Below, in pieces: positions 35,445-44,117 of a stretch of 64,000 bases of DNA. The stretch lies in NCBI RefSeq assembly GCF_013178945.1, contig NZ_JABFDM010000007.1:310001-374000 (forward strand), read 5' to 3'. Under the pieces are notes generated by a model, which did not search any database, had not been told where the DNA came from, and was given only the letters and a program-made list of their open reading frames with translations. The translations under genes and the position numbers were made by a program. This DNA is from Bradyrhizobium aeschynomenes. GTDB taxonomy: Bacteria; Pseudomonadota; Alphaproteobacteria; Rhizobiales; Xanthobacteraceae. Position 1 is the first letter of the stretch, and every line of letters begins with the position of its first letter.

Positions 35445-36373
35445 TGGCAGCCAGCGATGGCACAGCCGAAGGTGCCTTCACGCTCATTCACATCTCGGAC
35501 CTGCATCTCAGCAGGAGGCGTCCCTTCTTTCAGCACAATTTCGAGGCGCTTCGCGACGTCATCGCCTCAACGTCCGCGGACTGCATCTTGTGCACTGGCG
35601 ACATGTCACTCGACGGAGCCCATGATCCGGACGAGCTTGCCTTCGCACGCCGGCAGCTCGACCGGCTCGGCCGGGAGATCTTGTATGTCCCCGGCAATCA
35701 TGACATCGGAAACAGCCTACCGGACGTGCGCGGCGGCGAGGTCACGGTCTCGGCCAAACGCGCCTCCGCCTATCGCGGCCAGTTCGGCGCTGACTTCTGG
35801 ACAACAGATATTGGCGCTGTCAGACTGCTCGGCCTCAACTCTATGCTTCCCGGCAGCGGCCTGGACGAAGAAGCGGAGCAGGAGGCCCTTGTAGCGCACG
35901 CCATTGCCACGCTCGGGCAGCGCCGCCTGATCGTCGCGGCACACAAGCCGCTTTACCTCGCCGAACCCGAAGACGCCGATCGCACGCAGAGCGCCATGTT
36001 TCCCGAGCATCGGCATCGTTGGGCGGAGCGCTTTCACGAGGCGGCCGATGTGACGTATCTCTGCGGCCATCTGCACGAGATGAACGAGCTGCAATGGCGC
36101 GATCTGCGCCAAGTTTGGGCGCCGTCGACTGCGTTCGTCATGGATGCCGCCAATCGTTTCGTGCGTCCAGATCGGTCGCCCCGCGAACCAGGGATCAAGC
36201 GGCCGGGATTCCTGCGGCACACCTTCACGCCGCATGAGCACATCGTCGAATTCGTTGAGCCGACCGCGTTCCTGATCGTCGATCTCGGAAACTGGTCCAC
36301 CGACCCCCGCGGCTTTCACGCGCGTTATGCGGACGAGCCGTGGCGCGGTCATCTTTCGACGCAGCTGGCGTGA
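35444..36373 (+). CDS. Metallophosphoesterase, GpdQ-like
   Basis: 309-residue cytoplasmic class III phosphodiesterase. All binuclear-metal motifs are present: D19 and H21 (ISDLHL), G52-D53 (TGD), GNHD (84-87), H167 (AAHKPL) and GHLH (208-211). This is the calcineurin-like layout of GpdQ/CpdA enzymes, which hydrolyse glycerophosphodiesters, cyclic nucleotides or phosphonate monoesters. It is embedded between the binding protein and the ATPase and is coupled to the former (TGATG), so it probably cleaves the imported phosphodiester or phosphonate ester. The specific substrate is an inference from position. Confidence 0.87.
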   Translation: MAASDGTAEGAFTLIHISDLHLSRRRPFFQHNFEALRDVIASTSADCILCTGDMSLDGAHDPDELAFARRQLDRLGREILYVPGNHDIGNSLPDVRGGEVTVSAKRASAYRGQFGADFWTTDIGAVRLLGLNSMLPGSGLDEEAEQEALVAHAIATLGQRRLIVAAHKPLYLAEPEDADRTQSAMFPEHRHRWAERFHEAADVTYLCGHLHEMNELQWRDLRQVWAPSTAFVMDAANRFVRPDRSPREPGIKRPGFLRHTFTPHEHIVEFVEPTAFLIVDLGNWSTDPRGFHARYADEPWRGHLSTQLA

Positions 36374-36443
36374 CCATGATCTGCGCAACCGCCTGCCGCG
36401 TGCCGAAGACTCTTTACCTCCTGGTCAGGGGAGAGGCCGCGCG

Positions 36444-37604
36444 ATGGCCTCGATAAGCCTCGACGGTATCGGCAAGTCTTTCGGCCGTACTCGCGTCCTC
36501 AAGCGTATCTCGCTCGACATCCGCGATGGAGAGTTTCTGACGCTGGTCGGCCCATCCGGCTGTGGCAAATCCACCTTGCTGCGCATCATCGCAGGCCTCG
36601 AGCTGCAGGACGAAGGATCCGTCCGCATCGGAGATCGCGCCGTCGATGGCCTGCCGCCCAAGGCGCGGGATGTTGCCATGGTGTTTCAGTCCTATGCGCT
36701 CTACCCGCATATGACGGTCGAACGGAACATGGCTGTACCGCTCGTCATGCGCAGGCTGGGTGCTCTGCAGCGGATGCCCCTGGTCGGACGATTGGCCCCG
36801 GGGACGGAGCGGATGCGCGCCAGCATCGCCGCGGATGTCCGCAAGGTGGCTCTCGCGCTTGGGATCGAGCCGCTGCTCGCGCGCAAGCCCGGACAATTGT
36901 CAGGAGGCCAGCGGCAGCGCGTGGCCGTCGGCCGCGCCATGGTTCGGCAGCCCGCAGTGTTCCTGATGGACGAGCCGCTGTCGAACCTGGACGCGAAGCT
37001 CCGCGTCTCCATGAGAGCCGAGATCAAGGAGCTGCATGCCAAGCTCGGCGTCACCTTCGTCTACGTGACGCATGATCAGGCGGAAGCGATGACCTTGTCG
37101 GACAGGGTCGACCTGATGATCGACGGCGAGCTGGTTCAGATTGCGCCACCCCAGGTTCTCTACAATGACCCCGACCACGTCAATGTCGCGGCTTTCGTCG
37201 GCTCCCCCTCGATCAATCTTGTGCAAGCCACTGCCCTGAGCGAGTGGCTCGCGTCCGCGGTCAGGTGGGCCGGCGATGCCGGAAACCTCGATGGCGTGAC
37301 GATCGGATTCCGCCCGGAGAGGCTGTCAATCTGCAATGAAGGGACAGCTGGTTCAATCGCCGGCCGCATCCGACTTGTAGAGCATCTCGGCGCCGACCGG
37401 TACGTCCACATCGACATTGCGCGCACTGAGCGTCCACTGATCGTTCGAACCCATCCTCATGACGGACCAGATCTTGCGCCAGGTGCAACGATTGCGTTGC
37501 AAGCGGAGCCCAAGGATATGCTCGTGTTCGATGCCGCGGGTCGAAGATTGCGAAAAAGGCCGTGCGATGCGACCGAGATCTTGATCGCAAGGAGCAGCGC
37601 GTGA
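36444..37604 (+). CDS. ABC transporter ATP-binding protein, UgpC/MalK family
   Basis: 386 residues. Walker A GPSGCGKSTLL (about 38), Q-loop FQSYALYPHMTV, signature LSGGQRQRVAVGRAMVRQP, Walker B VFLMDEPLSNLDAKLR, H-loop THDQAEAMTLSDR. The C-terminal regulatory TOBE domain (about 265-375) contains FRPERLSI and LVEHLGADRYVHID. An insertion of about 30 residues after the Q-loop (RRLGALQRMPLVGRLAPGTER) is longer than in UgpC. The ATG at 36444 follows AGGGGAGAGG; the longer open frame upstream overlaps the phosphoesterase gene and is not used. Confidence 0.92.
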   Translation: MASISLDGIGKSFGRTRVLKRISLDIRDGEFLTLVGPSGCGKSTLLRIIAGLELQDEGSVRIGDRAVDGLPPKARDVAMVFQSYALYPHMTVERNMAVPLVMRRLGALQRMPLVGRLAPGTERMRASIAADVRKVALALGIEPLLARKPGQLSGGQRQRVAVGRAMVRQPAVFLMDEPLSNLDAKLRVSMRAEIKELHAKLGVTFVYVTHDQAEAMTLSDRVDLMIDGELVQIAPPQVLYNDPDHVNVAAFVGSPSINLVQATALSEWLASAVRWAGDAGNLDGVTIGFRPERLSICNEGTAGSIAGRIRLVEHLGADRYVHIDIARTERPLIVRTHPHDGPDLAPGATIALQAEPKDMLVFDAAGRRLRKRPCDATEILIARSSA

Positions 37605-38539
37605 CGATCGTGCCGTATAGACGCTCAGTCGGGCACAATGCCGCCATCAGTGCCATCGGGCGCCGCCGGACACGGGACCGGCAGACGGCGGTGATGCTGG
37701 CGGGGCCGGGAATTCTGCTTCTTTTTATTTTGTTCATTCTGCCGGCCATCGCGGTGTTTGCCATCGCCGCGACGGATTGGCAGCTCGGGGCGAAGAGTTT
37801 CAGCTTTGTCGGGCTCAGGAACTTCGAACTGCTTTGGCAGGACGCCGACTTCTGGCACTCGATGATCAACACATTAGCGTTCGTGTCGGTCTGCGTGCCC
37901 GTGACGGTCGGCCTGGGGCTCATCGTGGCTCTGCTCATCGAGGCGGAATCGGGCTTTCGCGCGTTCTATCGTGCTGTCCACTTTCTGCCTTTCATGGCCA
38001 CGATGGCCGCGGCCGCGATCGCATGGGAGTCTCTGCTTCACCCCACGATAGGGCTCCTCAACCAGATCTTGAGGTCATTCGGAGTTCAAGACACCAACTG
38101 GCTAAGGGACGAGAATACAGTGCTCCCCGTTCTGGGCGCGATCTTCGTGTGGAAGAACCTCGGTTATGCGATGCTGCTGTTTCTTGCCGGCCTGAAGACT
38201 ATCCCTTCGGATCTCTATGATGCAGCCGAGGTCGACGGGGCCGACGGCCCGTTGTCACGTCTTGCGACCGTCACCCTGCCTCTGCTTGGTCCGATTGCGA
38301 TGTTCGCGCTCGTGGTCGTGGCGTTGCGGGCCTTCGAAGTCTTCGACATCATCAAGGTTCTCACCCAGGGCGGCCCTGGCAAGGCGTCCGAGATGCTGCT
38401 CTATACCCTCTACGTCGAAAGCTTCGAGTACCTCCGTACAGGCTACGGCGCGGCGGTCTCGGTCGTCTTTCTGCTGATCGTGATCGGCCTGACCCTGCTA
38501 CAGGTATTCGTTCTCGACAAGCGGGTTCACTACCAGTGA
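37601..38539 (+). CDS. ABC transporter permease, UgpA/MalF family
   Basis: 312-residue carbohydrate-type permease with six predicted helices. It shows the first helix TAVMLAGPGILLLFILFILPAIAVF, the family motif FVGLRNFELLWQDADFWHSMINTLAFV and the EAA loop DLYDAAEVDGADGPLSRLATVTLPLLGP. The GTG at 37601 overlaps the ATPase stop (GTGA). It pairs with the next permease. Confidence 0.91.
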   Translation: MTIVPYRRSVGHNAAISAIGRRRTRDRQTAVMLAGPGILLLFILFILPAIAVFAIAATDWQLGAKSFSFVGLRNFELLWQDADFWHSMINTLAFVSVCVPVTVGLGLIVALLIEAESGFRAFYRAVHFLPFMATMAAAAIAWESLLHPTIGLLNQILRSFGVQDTNWLRDENTVLPVLGAIFVWKNLGYAMLLFLAGLKTIPSDLYDAAEVDGADGPLSRLATVTLPLLGPIAMFALVVVALRAFEVFDIIKVLTQGGPGKASEMLLYTLYVESFEYLRTGYGAAVSVVFLLIVIGLTLLQVFVLDKRVHYQ

Positions 38540-39372
38540 GAGCGGGGCGCTTATCATGGTGGACTGCCATGGCTCGCCACCTGCTGCTATTGAGCAGCGC
38601 TGCGCTACTGCTCGGCCCCTTGGTGTGGATGGTCTCGCTTTCGCTCAAGCCGCCGGGCGAGATCTTTCGTGCTTCGTTTTCGTTGCTGCCCGAGCAGTGG
38701 TATGCCGCTGAGAACTACATGCGCGCACTCACTGTTGCACCGCTGCCACGCTTTCTCAGCAACGGTGTTATCGTGTGCCTGACGATCCTGCTGTGCCAGA
38801 TTCTGATCTGCGCGCCGATCGCTTATGCCTTGGCGAAGCTGCAGTTCAGGGGGCGAGACGCGATTTTTGCGCTCGTTCTTGTGGGCCTGCTGCTGCCCCA
38901 TCAGGTGCTGGCTTTGCCGCTGTTCGTCCTGTGCTGGAAGCTCGGGATCCTGGACAGCTACGCCGCGCTGGTGCTGCCGTTCATCGTGTCACCGTTCGGC
39001 ATTTTTTTGTTCCGGCAGTTCTTCAAGTCGACATCGGATGACCTGATGCATGCGGCTCGTCTCGACGGTTATTCGGAGCTCGGCATCGTGTTCCAGATCA
39101 TGCTGCCGCTTGCCCGCCCGGCGGTCATCGCCTTCAGCATTCTCTCGATCACCAGCCATTGGAACGATCTGTTCTGGCCATTGATTGCGATCCGCACGGA
39201 AGAGCTGATGCCGCCGGCGCTCGGCGTGATCACTTTCCGCAATGAGGAGGCGGGGTCTGACTATGGGCCTCTCATGGCCGGCGCGGCCATCATTCTGGCT
39301 CCGCTCCTCATTGCTTTTCTTGCCGCGCAGCGCTGGTTCGTTGAGGGGCTGATGTTGGGCAGCACGAAGTAA
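38536..39372 (+). CDS. ABC transporter permease, UgpE/MalG family
   Basis: 278 residues, six predicted helices: LLLLSSAALLLGPLVWMVSLSLKP at the N-terminus, the RDAIFALVLVGLLLPHQVLALPLFVL segment, and the EAA loop DDLMHAARLDGYSELGIVFQIMLPLARPAVIAF. The C-terminus QRWFVEGLMLGSTK is typical of UgpE. The GTG at 38536 overlaps the preceding stop (GTGA), so the whole importer is translationally coupled. Last gene of the operon. Confidence 0.91.
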   Translation: MRAGRLSWWTAMARHLLLLSSAALLLGPLVWMVSLSLKPPGEIFRASFSLLPEQWYAAENYMRALTVAPLPRFLSNGVIVCLTILLCQILICAPIAYALAKLQFRGRDAIFALVLVGLLLPHQVLALPLFVLCWKLGILDSYAALVLPFIVSPFGIFLFRQFFKSTSDDLMHAARLDGYSELGIVFQIMLPLARPAVIAFSILSITSHWNDLFWPLIAIRTEELMPPALGVITFRNEEAGSDYGPLMAGAAIILAPLLIAFLAAQRWFVEGLMLGSTK

Positions 39373-39536
39373 GTGAGCGTCTGCGCTCGTCCGCCCGTTC
39401 GGTTTGAGTATTCGCAAGATTCGTCGCCGGAAGCGATCGCAAGCGGTCAAAAGCAGGCCGCGCGGCGCGCTGGCTTGGGCCGTTCTCGAGATGGCGGCTG
39501 CTTCGGCGATATCGGTATCCGATGCGAGGTGACGCT

Positions 39537-39800
39537 TCAATCCGGCCGGTCTTTGGCTGTAGACAATGTGGCGATGCGACGCTTCGCGCCGTCAGCGACC
39601 GAGTCTGCGATCTTGTTGGGGAAATCCTTGGGCAGGGTGTCCAGCACCTGGTCGATGCTCTTGGCGGCTGTATCGCTGAGCTGCTCAATGATGTCGCCGA
39701 AGCGTACAATCCAGAAGATACGCGATCGTTGAGATGTAGTAGCTCGCACTGACTGATCTTGCGTGAGCAACCAAAGAATATTCCTCTTCGAGCTGCTTGC
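39537..39800 (-). pseudogene. HipA-like kinase C-terminal remnant
   Basis: The frame ending at 39537 reads IFWIVRFGDIIEQLSDTAAKSIDQVLDTLPKDFPNKIADSV and then DGAKRRIATL, which resembles the closing helices of HipA-family toxin kinases (LPxxFP...I...IxxGxxRRxxxL). A second frame just upstream reads LNRKQLEEEYSLVAHARSV, so the gene is frameshifted. No kinase catalytic core (NxDxHxKN) can be found in the adjoining 200 bases. The remaining sequence in 39373-39966 holds nothing I recognise. Assignment is weak. Confidence 0.3.
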
Positions 39801-39966
39801 GGTTCAGCGGTCGTTCTCTAGCCGGCAGTCAGGTCTTTCCTTTGGCCAAGTGGCGCGGTCATGAGGATAGCAGGCCAGTTTTGACCCAGCACTCTGCTGA
39901 GAACTGTCACTTGATCTTCGCAAGGAATCGAACGGACAGCATCAACCGCGCACGAAGATACATGAC

Positions 39967-41337
39967 TCAGCCCTGCGTGCCGAGCTTGATCGGCACCACC
40001 TTCTTGGGATCGAGCCAGTGGTCGATACGATCAGCCCAGTGCTGCATCAGCTTCGTGCGCGAGCCGATCAGCGCGAGCGGTCCGTGTTTCTTGTAGAGCC
40101 CTTCCACGGTCGAACTATCGAGATGCGCGAGCTGCAGCTCGACGACATCGCCATCCCATGCCTTGGCCTCCTTGATCTCTTCGTGGTGGGACAGGGTCGA
40201 GAAGGTGGTCCGGAAGCCGTGGGCGCAATGATCAGTCTTGGTGTCAATGCCAAGCAGCCGCAAGCGCTTGTTGAGCGTGTTGTTCGATAGCGGGGCATCC
40301 TTTGAGCAGGAAAAAACGTACTGGCGATGGCCGGTCAGCTTTTGGACGCTCCGCAGGATTGCGAGTGCCTGTCGTGACAAGGGCACGACATGGTCCCAAC
40401 CGGTCTTCATCTTGGTGGCTGGAACAGTCCAGCGTTCGGTGTCCCAATCGACCTCGCTCCACTCCATTTCATTGACCATGCCGGGGCGAGGTATGGTCAG
40501 CGCATCGAAGCGCAAGGCAAGGCCAACAATGTCGCCAAACCTCCCTCTCGCCCACGGTGCGCTGATGAGCTTGAAGACGCGCGTCACATCGCGTGGCTCA
40601 GTTACGCCGGGACGCGGCGTCGAAATGTTGGCAATCAGCTTCCCATTCAGATTACGGAATGGATTGTAGCCGTCGCCTTCGACGTCGGCATAGTCGCAGA
40701 TTTGCGCACCGATGCTGCGCACGCGGTCGCGGGTTTCCAGCTTTCCCTTGGCTTCGTATGAACGCAGGAAAGCGAGCACGTCCGGACGCTTGATGTCCTG
40801 CCTGCACAGCTTGCCAAAGCGGGCCTTGACGTAGCGGACGCGCAGCTCAAGGACCTCGATTGTCTTTGGGTCGCGCACCGCAACGATTCTGCCGCGCTTG
40901 ACTTTCTCCACCTTTTTCTTCGCGAGCCACTCGTCAGCCCATAGCCCGAAAGGTCGAGCGGCCGCTTGCCTGTGCTTATCGAGCTGTTTCTCGGTGCTCG
41001 GGTCTTTGCCGTCCTTGAGCAGGTTTTTGGCCTTGTCGCGCTCGTGACGTGCGTCGGCGAGTGAGAACGTGCCGTTCTTTCCGTTGCCGTAAGGCCCGAT
41101 GGAGTAGGTTTTCTGGCGACCGGAGAAGCGGTAGGCCATCCGCCAGAGCTTGGAGGCAGCATGGCCGGGTTTATTGTCGTCGGGTGTGACGAAGAGGTAG
41201 AGACCGCCGCCGGTTACGTCGGAAATCTTGGCGGCACCCCACGCGCCATTGTCGAATCTCGGTTGGGCAGCGCGGCAGTCAACGTCGGTTCTGATCTGCT
41301 TGGGATTGACGCACGCGACATCGTTCTTGCGGGTCAT
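39967..41337 (-). CDS. P4-type tyrosine site-specific integrase
   Basis: 456-residue phage/island integrase. The N-terminal DUF4102 arm-binding domain contains GGLYLFVTPDDN, LWRMAYRFSGRQKTYSIGPYGN and SLADARHERDKAKNLLKDGKDP. The catalytic residues are readable: Arg in LTIPRPGMVNEMEWSEVDWD, Lys in TKMKTGWDHVVPLS, HGFR (AHGFRTTFST), LAH, and the Tyr nucleophile in EGLYKKHG. I chose the ATG at 41337 (AAGGA nine bases upstream); the ATG at 41346 has that sequence touching it. Extension to 41469 would translate a repeat array. It lies about 220 bases from the 3' end of tRNA-Leu, the classic integration arrangement. Confidence 0.92.
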   Translation of the reverse strand: MTRKNDVACVNPKQIRTDVDCRAAQPRFDNGAWGAAKISDVTGGGLYLFVTPDDNKPGHAASKLWRMAYRFSGRQKTYSIGPYGNGKNGTFSLADARHERDKAKNLLKDGKDPSTEKQLDKHRQAAARPFGLWADEWLAKKKVEKVKRGRIVAVRDPKTIEVLELRVRYVKARFGKLCRQDIKRPDVLAFLRSYEAKGKLETRDRVRSIGAQICDYADVEGDGYNPFRNLNGKLIANISTPRPGVTEPRDVTRVFKLISAPWARGRFGDIVGLALRFDALTIPRPGMVNEMEWSEVDWDTERWTVPATKMKTGWDHVVPLSRQALAILRSVQKLTGHRQYVFSCSKDAPLSNNTLNKRLRLLGIDTKTDHCAHGFRTTFSTLSHHEEIKEAKAWDGDVVELQLAHLDSSTVEGLYKKHGPLALIGSRTKLMQHWADRIDHWLDPKKVVPIKLGTQG

Positions 41338-41393
41338 CTGCTCCATTCCTTCGTTCGGAATAGCGAAAGTCACCGTGAACGTTTGTTCTCCCG

Positions 41394-41425
41394 ATACCAA
41401 CACGATACCAACAAAAATACCAACA
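41394..41425. repeat. Three phased direct repeats upstream of the integrase
   Basis: ATACCAACA occurs at 41394-41402, 41405-41413 and 41417-41425, that is at 11 and 12 base steps, about one helical turn. The array lies between the integrase start and the tRNA attachment site. Position and phasing suggest arm-type integrase or excisionase binding sites, or an autoregulatory operator. Confidence 0.6.
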
Positions 41426-41559
41426 AATCGGGCGGCTGGGGTCGGATGAGAACAAACGGTGACGAACACCCATGTACGCGGAAAGCTCTATTTTTCAAGG
41501 GGTTCCGAGCGCTGGGCGAACGCTTGCGGACGATTTAGAACGGGCGTGAACAGCCCAGT

Positions 41560-41644
41560 TGGTGCCCCTGGCCGGAATCGAACCAGCACTCCTTGCGGAA
41601 CTCGATTTTGAGTCGAGCGCGTCTACCAGTTCCGCCACAGGGGC
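41560..41644 (-). tRNA. tRNA-Leu (CAA)
   Basis: 85-base leucine tRNA with encoded CCA. Read on the minus strand it begins GCCCCTGTGG and ends CAGGGGCACCA, so the seven-pair acceptor stem closes (GCCCCTG/CAGGGGC). The anticodon arm is CTCGA-CTCAAAA-TCGAG with anticodon CAA, followed by the long class-II variable arm and a GGTTCGATTCC T-arm. It lies next to the integrase with its 3' end facing the integrase gene, and marks the boundary between accessory and backbone DNA. Its 3' half is the probable attachment site. Confidence 0.95.
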
Positions 41645-41818
41645 ATTCGCCGTGGCCCTGTGCAGGAACCCAAGCGAAGCGGGCGGACTATAGCGGGCAG
41701 CGGGGCAGGGTCAACCCGCACGGACGTGATGGCGGCTCATCTCGACAGCTTTCGCTGGCGGGAGTAGGAGCCGGAACGGCCCGGCATTGGACCGGATGCA
41801 GCCCGTTCGGGAGGATCG

Positions 41819-42358
41819 ATGAGCAATACCTCGGTGATGGCGCGCCCGGCGGCGGGGGCCATGAGCCCGGCGGTGACGGCGGCGCTGCTCGCGGCCGGCA
41901 TCGCGGCGGCGGCGCTGGCGGGTGCCTGGTACATGCAGCTGGTCTGGGGCCTGCAGCCCTGCGAGCTCTGCCTCAAGCAGCGCTGGGCCTATTACGCGAT
42001 CGTGCCGCTCGGGCTCGTGCTGGCGCTCGCGGCGAGGGGCGGCGCACCGCGCGCGCTGGTGCTCGCCGGCCTCGGCCTGGTCGCACTGGCGGCGCTCGGC
42101 AATGCCGGGCTCGGCGTCTATCATTCGGGCGTCGAATGGGGCTTCTGGCCGGGGCCGACCGAATGCACCGGGCCGATCGGCAATCTCGGCAGTGCCGGCA
42201 ACCTGCTGGAGCGGCTGGACAGCGTCCACGTCGTGCGCTGCGACGAGGTGCAGTTCCGCTTCCTCGGCCTGTCGCTTGCCGGCTACAGCGTGCTGATCTC
42301 GCTCTTGATCGCCGCGATCGCGGCCTGGGGCGTCACGCGCAAGACGAGAGCCGCCTAA
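41819..42358 (+). CDS. dsbB: Disulfide bond formation protein B
   Basis: 179-residue inner-membrane quinone-linked oxidase that reoxidises periplasmic DsbA. Four helices are visible, with the CELC pair after the first helix (LQPCELCLKQRWAYY) and the second periplasmic cysteine pair in ECTGPIG and VVRCDEVQF. Its sequence is of the short alphaproteobacterial DsbB type. The stop TAA sits at the edge of a palindromic repeat. A DsbA-like protein lies 3.2 kb downstream. Confidence 0.9.
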   Translation: MSNTSVMARPAAGAMSPAVTAALLAAGIAAAALAGAWYMQLVWGLQPCELCLKQRWAYYAIVPLGLVLALAARGGAPRALVLAGLGLVALAALGNAGLGVYHSGVEWGFWPGPTECTGPIGNLGSAGNLLERLDSVHVVRCDEVQFRFLGLSLAGYSVLISLLIAAIAAWGVTRKTRAA

Positions 42359-42456
42359 AGCATGATCCGGAAAAGTGCGCAGCGGTTTTCCGAAAAGATC
42401 ATGCGCAAACAACCTAAAGCGCGATGACGATTCATCCTGATCTCATCGCGCTTTAG
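42359..42456. repeat. Rhizobial intergenic palindromic repeat (likely bidirectional terminator)
   Basis: Two stem-loops fill the gap between convergent genes. GCATGATC (42360-42367) pairs with GATCATGC (42397-42404), flanking CCGGAAAA/TTTTCCG. TAAAGCGCGATGA (42415-42427) pairs with TCATCGCGCTTTA (42443-42455). Sequences beginning CATGATCCGGAAAAGTGCG are, as I recall, abundant interspersed repeats of Bradyrhizobium and relatives. The stop codon of the gene on the minus strand lies within it. Confidence 0.75.
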
Positions 42457-43538
42457 TCGTCGACATCCTCCTGCGGCCGGCCGAACAGGTGGACGATCCC
42501 GGGGGTGGCGATGGTGACGAAGACGAAGCGCGAGAGGTGATGGGCGCCGACGAAGATCGGGTCGATGTGCAGCGTCAGGGCCAGCGCCATCATCGCGTCC
42601 ATCGCGCCGGGCGCGAAGGCGACGATGGTGTCGGAGAAACGCACATGCGTCGTCAGCACGATGACGGCGACGAAGGCGGCGGAGATCGCGACTGCGATCG
42701 CAAACGAGCCGAGCGCAGCCCTGAGATGGCCGACCAGGGTCTTCACCCGCATCCGCGCGAAGCGGCTGCCGATCAGGGCGCCGATGCCGATCAGCGCCAC
42801 GCCGCGCATCCATTCCGGCAGGCCGCCTTCGACCAGGTCGGCGCCGTGCAGAATGCCGCTGGCGACCATCGCGCCGAACAGCCAGCTCGCCGGAAACTTG
42901 ATCAGCTGCATCAGCATGGCCGCAACCAGCGAGGCCACCAGCAGAGCGAGCAGGCCGAGCGGCGAGGCCTCGGCCTGGCCGAGCGAGATCTGCTCGGCCG
43001 GCGCCACCCCGGCCAGCGCCAGCACCAGCGGCAAGGCGGCGGTCAGGATGATCACGCGCAGCGTCTGCACCACGGCGATCGCCGGCAGGTCGGCCCCGCG
43101 CTCGACCGCGAGCATCGTGATCTGCGACAGCGCGCCTGGGCTGCCGGCGAGCAGCGCCGAGGTGCGGTCCCAGCCATGGACACGCTGCAGATAGAAGCTG
43201 GAGCCGAAGGTCGAGCAGAAGGTCGCCAGCGCCAGCAGCGCGATCGTGACCGGATAGGCGCTGACATGGGTGATCAGCTCGCGCGAGACGATCGCGCCGA
43301 TCGAGATGCCGAGCAGCAGCAGCACGGTCTGGGTGAGGATCGGCGGCATCGACAGCGGACGGCCGGCGATGGCGGCGATCGCGGTGGCGATCATCGCCCC
43401 GGAGATCAGCCCGCCGGGCAGGTGGGCGACGAGGAAGATCAGGCCGCCGGCGGTGCCGAGGGCGAGCGTCTCGATCGCGCTCAGGGTCTTGGCACGGTTC
43501 GGAGCAGCAAAGGGGAGGGAGGAGATGATCTGGCGCAC
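42453..43538 (-). CDS. AbrB-family membrane protein
   Basis: 361-residue polytopic membrane protein with the internal duplication of the AbrB family (wrongly named ammonia monooxygenase in many annotations). Helices are grouped in two halves: GTAGGLIFLVAHLPGGLISGAMIATAIAAIAGRP opens one, and LLVASLVAAMLMQLIKFPASWLFGAMVASGILHG the other. LLAGSPGALSQITMLA and VAFAPGAMDAMMALALTLHIDPIFVGAHH are the paired signature segments. The start is a GTG at 43538. Role unknown; the family has been linked to regulation and transport. Its stop lies within the palindromic repeat shared with dsbB. Confidence 0.83.
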   Translation of the reverse strand: MRQIISSLPFAAPNRAKTLSAIETLALGTAGGLIFLVAHLPGGLISGAMIATAIAAIAGRPLSMPPILTQTVLLLLGISIGAIVSRELITHVSAYPVTIALLALATFCSTFGSSFYLQRVHGWDRTSALLAGSPGALSQITMLAVERGADLPAIAVVQTLRVIILTAALPLVLALAGVAPAEQISLGQAEASPLGLLALLVASLVAAMLMQLIKFPASWLFGAMVASGILHGADLVEGGLPEWMRGVALIGIGALIGSRFARMRVKTLVGHLRAALGSFAIAVAISAAFVAVIVLTTHVRFSDTIVAFAPGAMDAMMALALTLHIDPIFVGAHHLSRFVFVTIATPGIVHLFGRPQEDVDD

Positions 43539-43621
43539 GGCGCCTTATGCCAAAAGCCGCCGTTCCGAACAATTCCCGGCATTGCGCAGGCGCCATGCGT
43601 GCGGGCGCCCGCCGCTGCCGA

Positions 43622-43927
43622 TCATTTCGGCTTCTCCGGCGTCGGCGTCGGCGCGGGCGCGGCGGCCGCAGCTGCCGCCGCCTTGTCGCGCTTGCAGGCG
43701 GAGCGATATTTGCCGCGCGCCTTGCCCTTCAGTCCCTGGTCGTCGGCTTCCTTGGAGCAGGCGACGGAAATCGCCCGCCGCGCCGTCTTGTCCATGGTGG
43801 CGAACTTGTCGGTGGCGGCATCGGGGCGGGACGGCAGTGTCAATCCGGGTTGCGACGAGGCCGGGCCCGCGGCCAGCAGGATGGCAGTCGCGACGGCCGC
43901 GGCAGCCGCCCGGGCAGTGAAAGTCAT
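43622..43927 (-). CDS. PsiF-repeat-like small secreted protein
   Basis: 101 residues with a signal peptide (MTFTARAAAAAVATAILLAAGPASSQ). The mature part ends SVACSKEADDQGLKGKARGKYRSACKRDKA, a single PsiF-type repeat (C-x-xA-xx-x-GLKG-x-R-xx-F/Y-xxC), and then an alanine/proline tail. PsiF was described as a phosphate-starvation-inducible protein of unknown role. The ATG at 43927 begins the signal peptide; upstream open frame is not used. It is divergent from the next secreted protein. Confidence 0.7.
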   Translation of the reverse strand: MTFTARAAAAAVATAILLAAGPASSQPGLTLPSRPDAATDKFATMDKTARRAISVACSKEADDQGLKGKARGKYRSACKRDKAAAAAAAAPAPTPTPEKPK

Positions 43928-44117
43928 GCAGAAATCCTCGAACGAAAGGCATGGCGCGACGTCCGGCCATGCTGAACCCGGAGTGAATGGAATGAGCCGG
44001 ATCGTCGCGCGAGGCAAATTATATTTTCGCGCAGCCACGCTCCCGCCTGCTTTGTCGGCCGCAGGCGCCTCGCTAGAATTACCGTCCCATTCAACATGCT
44101 CCACGGGGAGATCTGGG

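Noticed and set aside
39925..39934. GGAATCGAAC, a 10-base match to the T-arm of tRNA-Leu, as the second attachment site
   Set aside because: The match is short, its flanks do not align with the tRNA 3' end, and it would enclose only the integrase gene.
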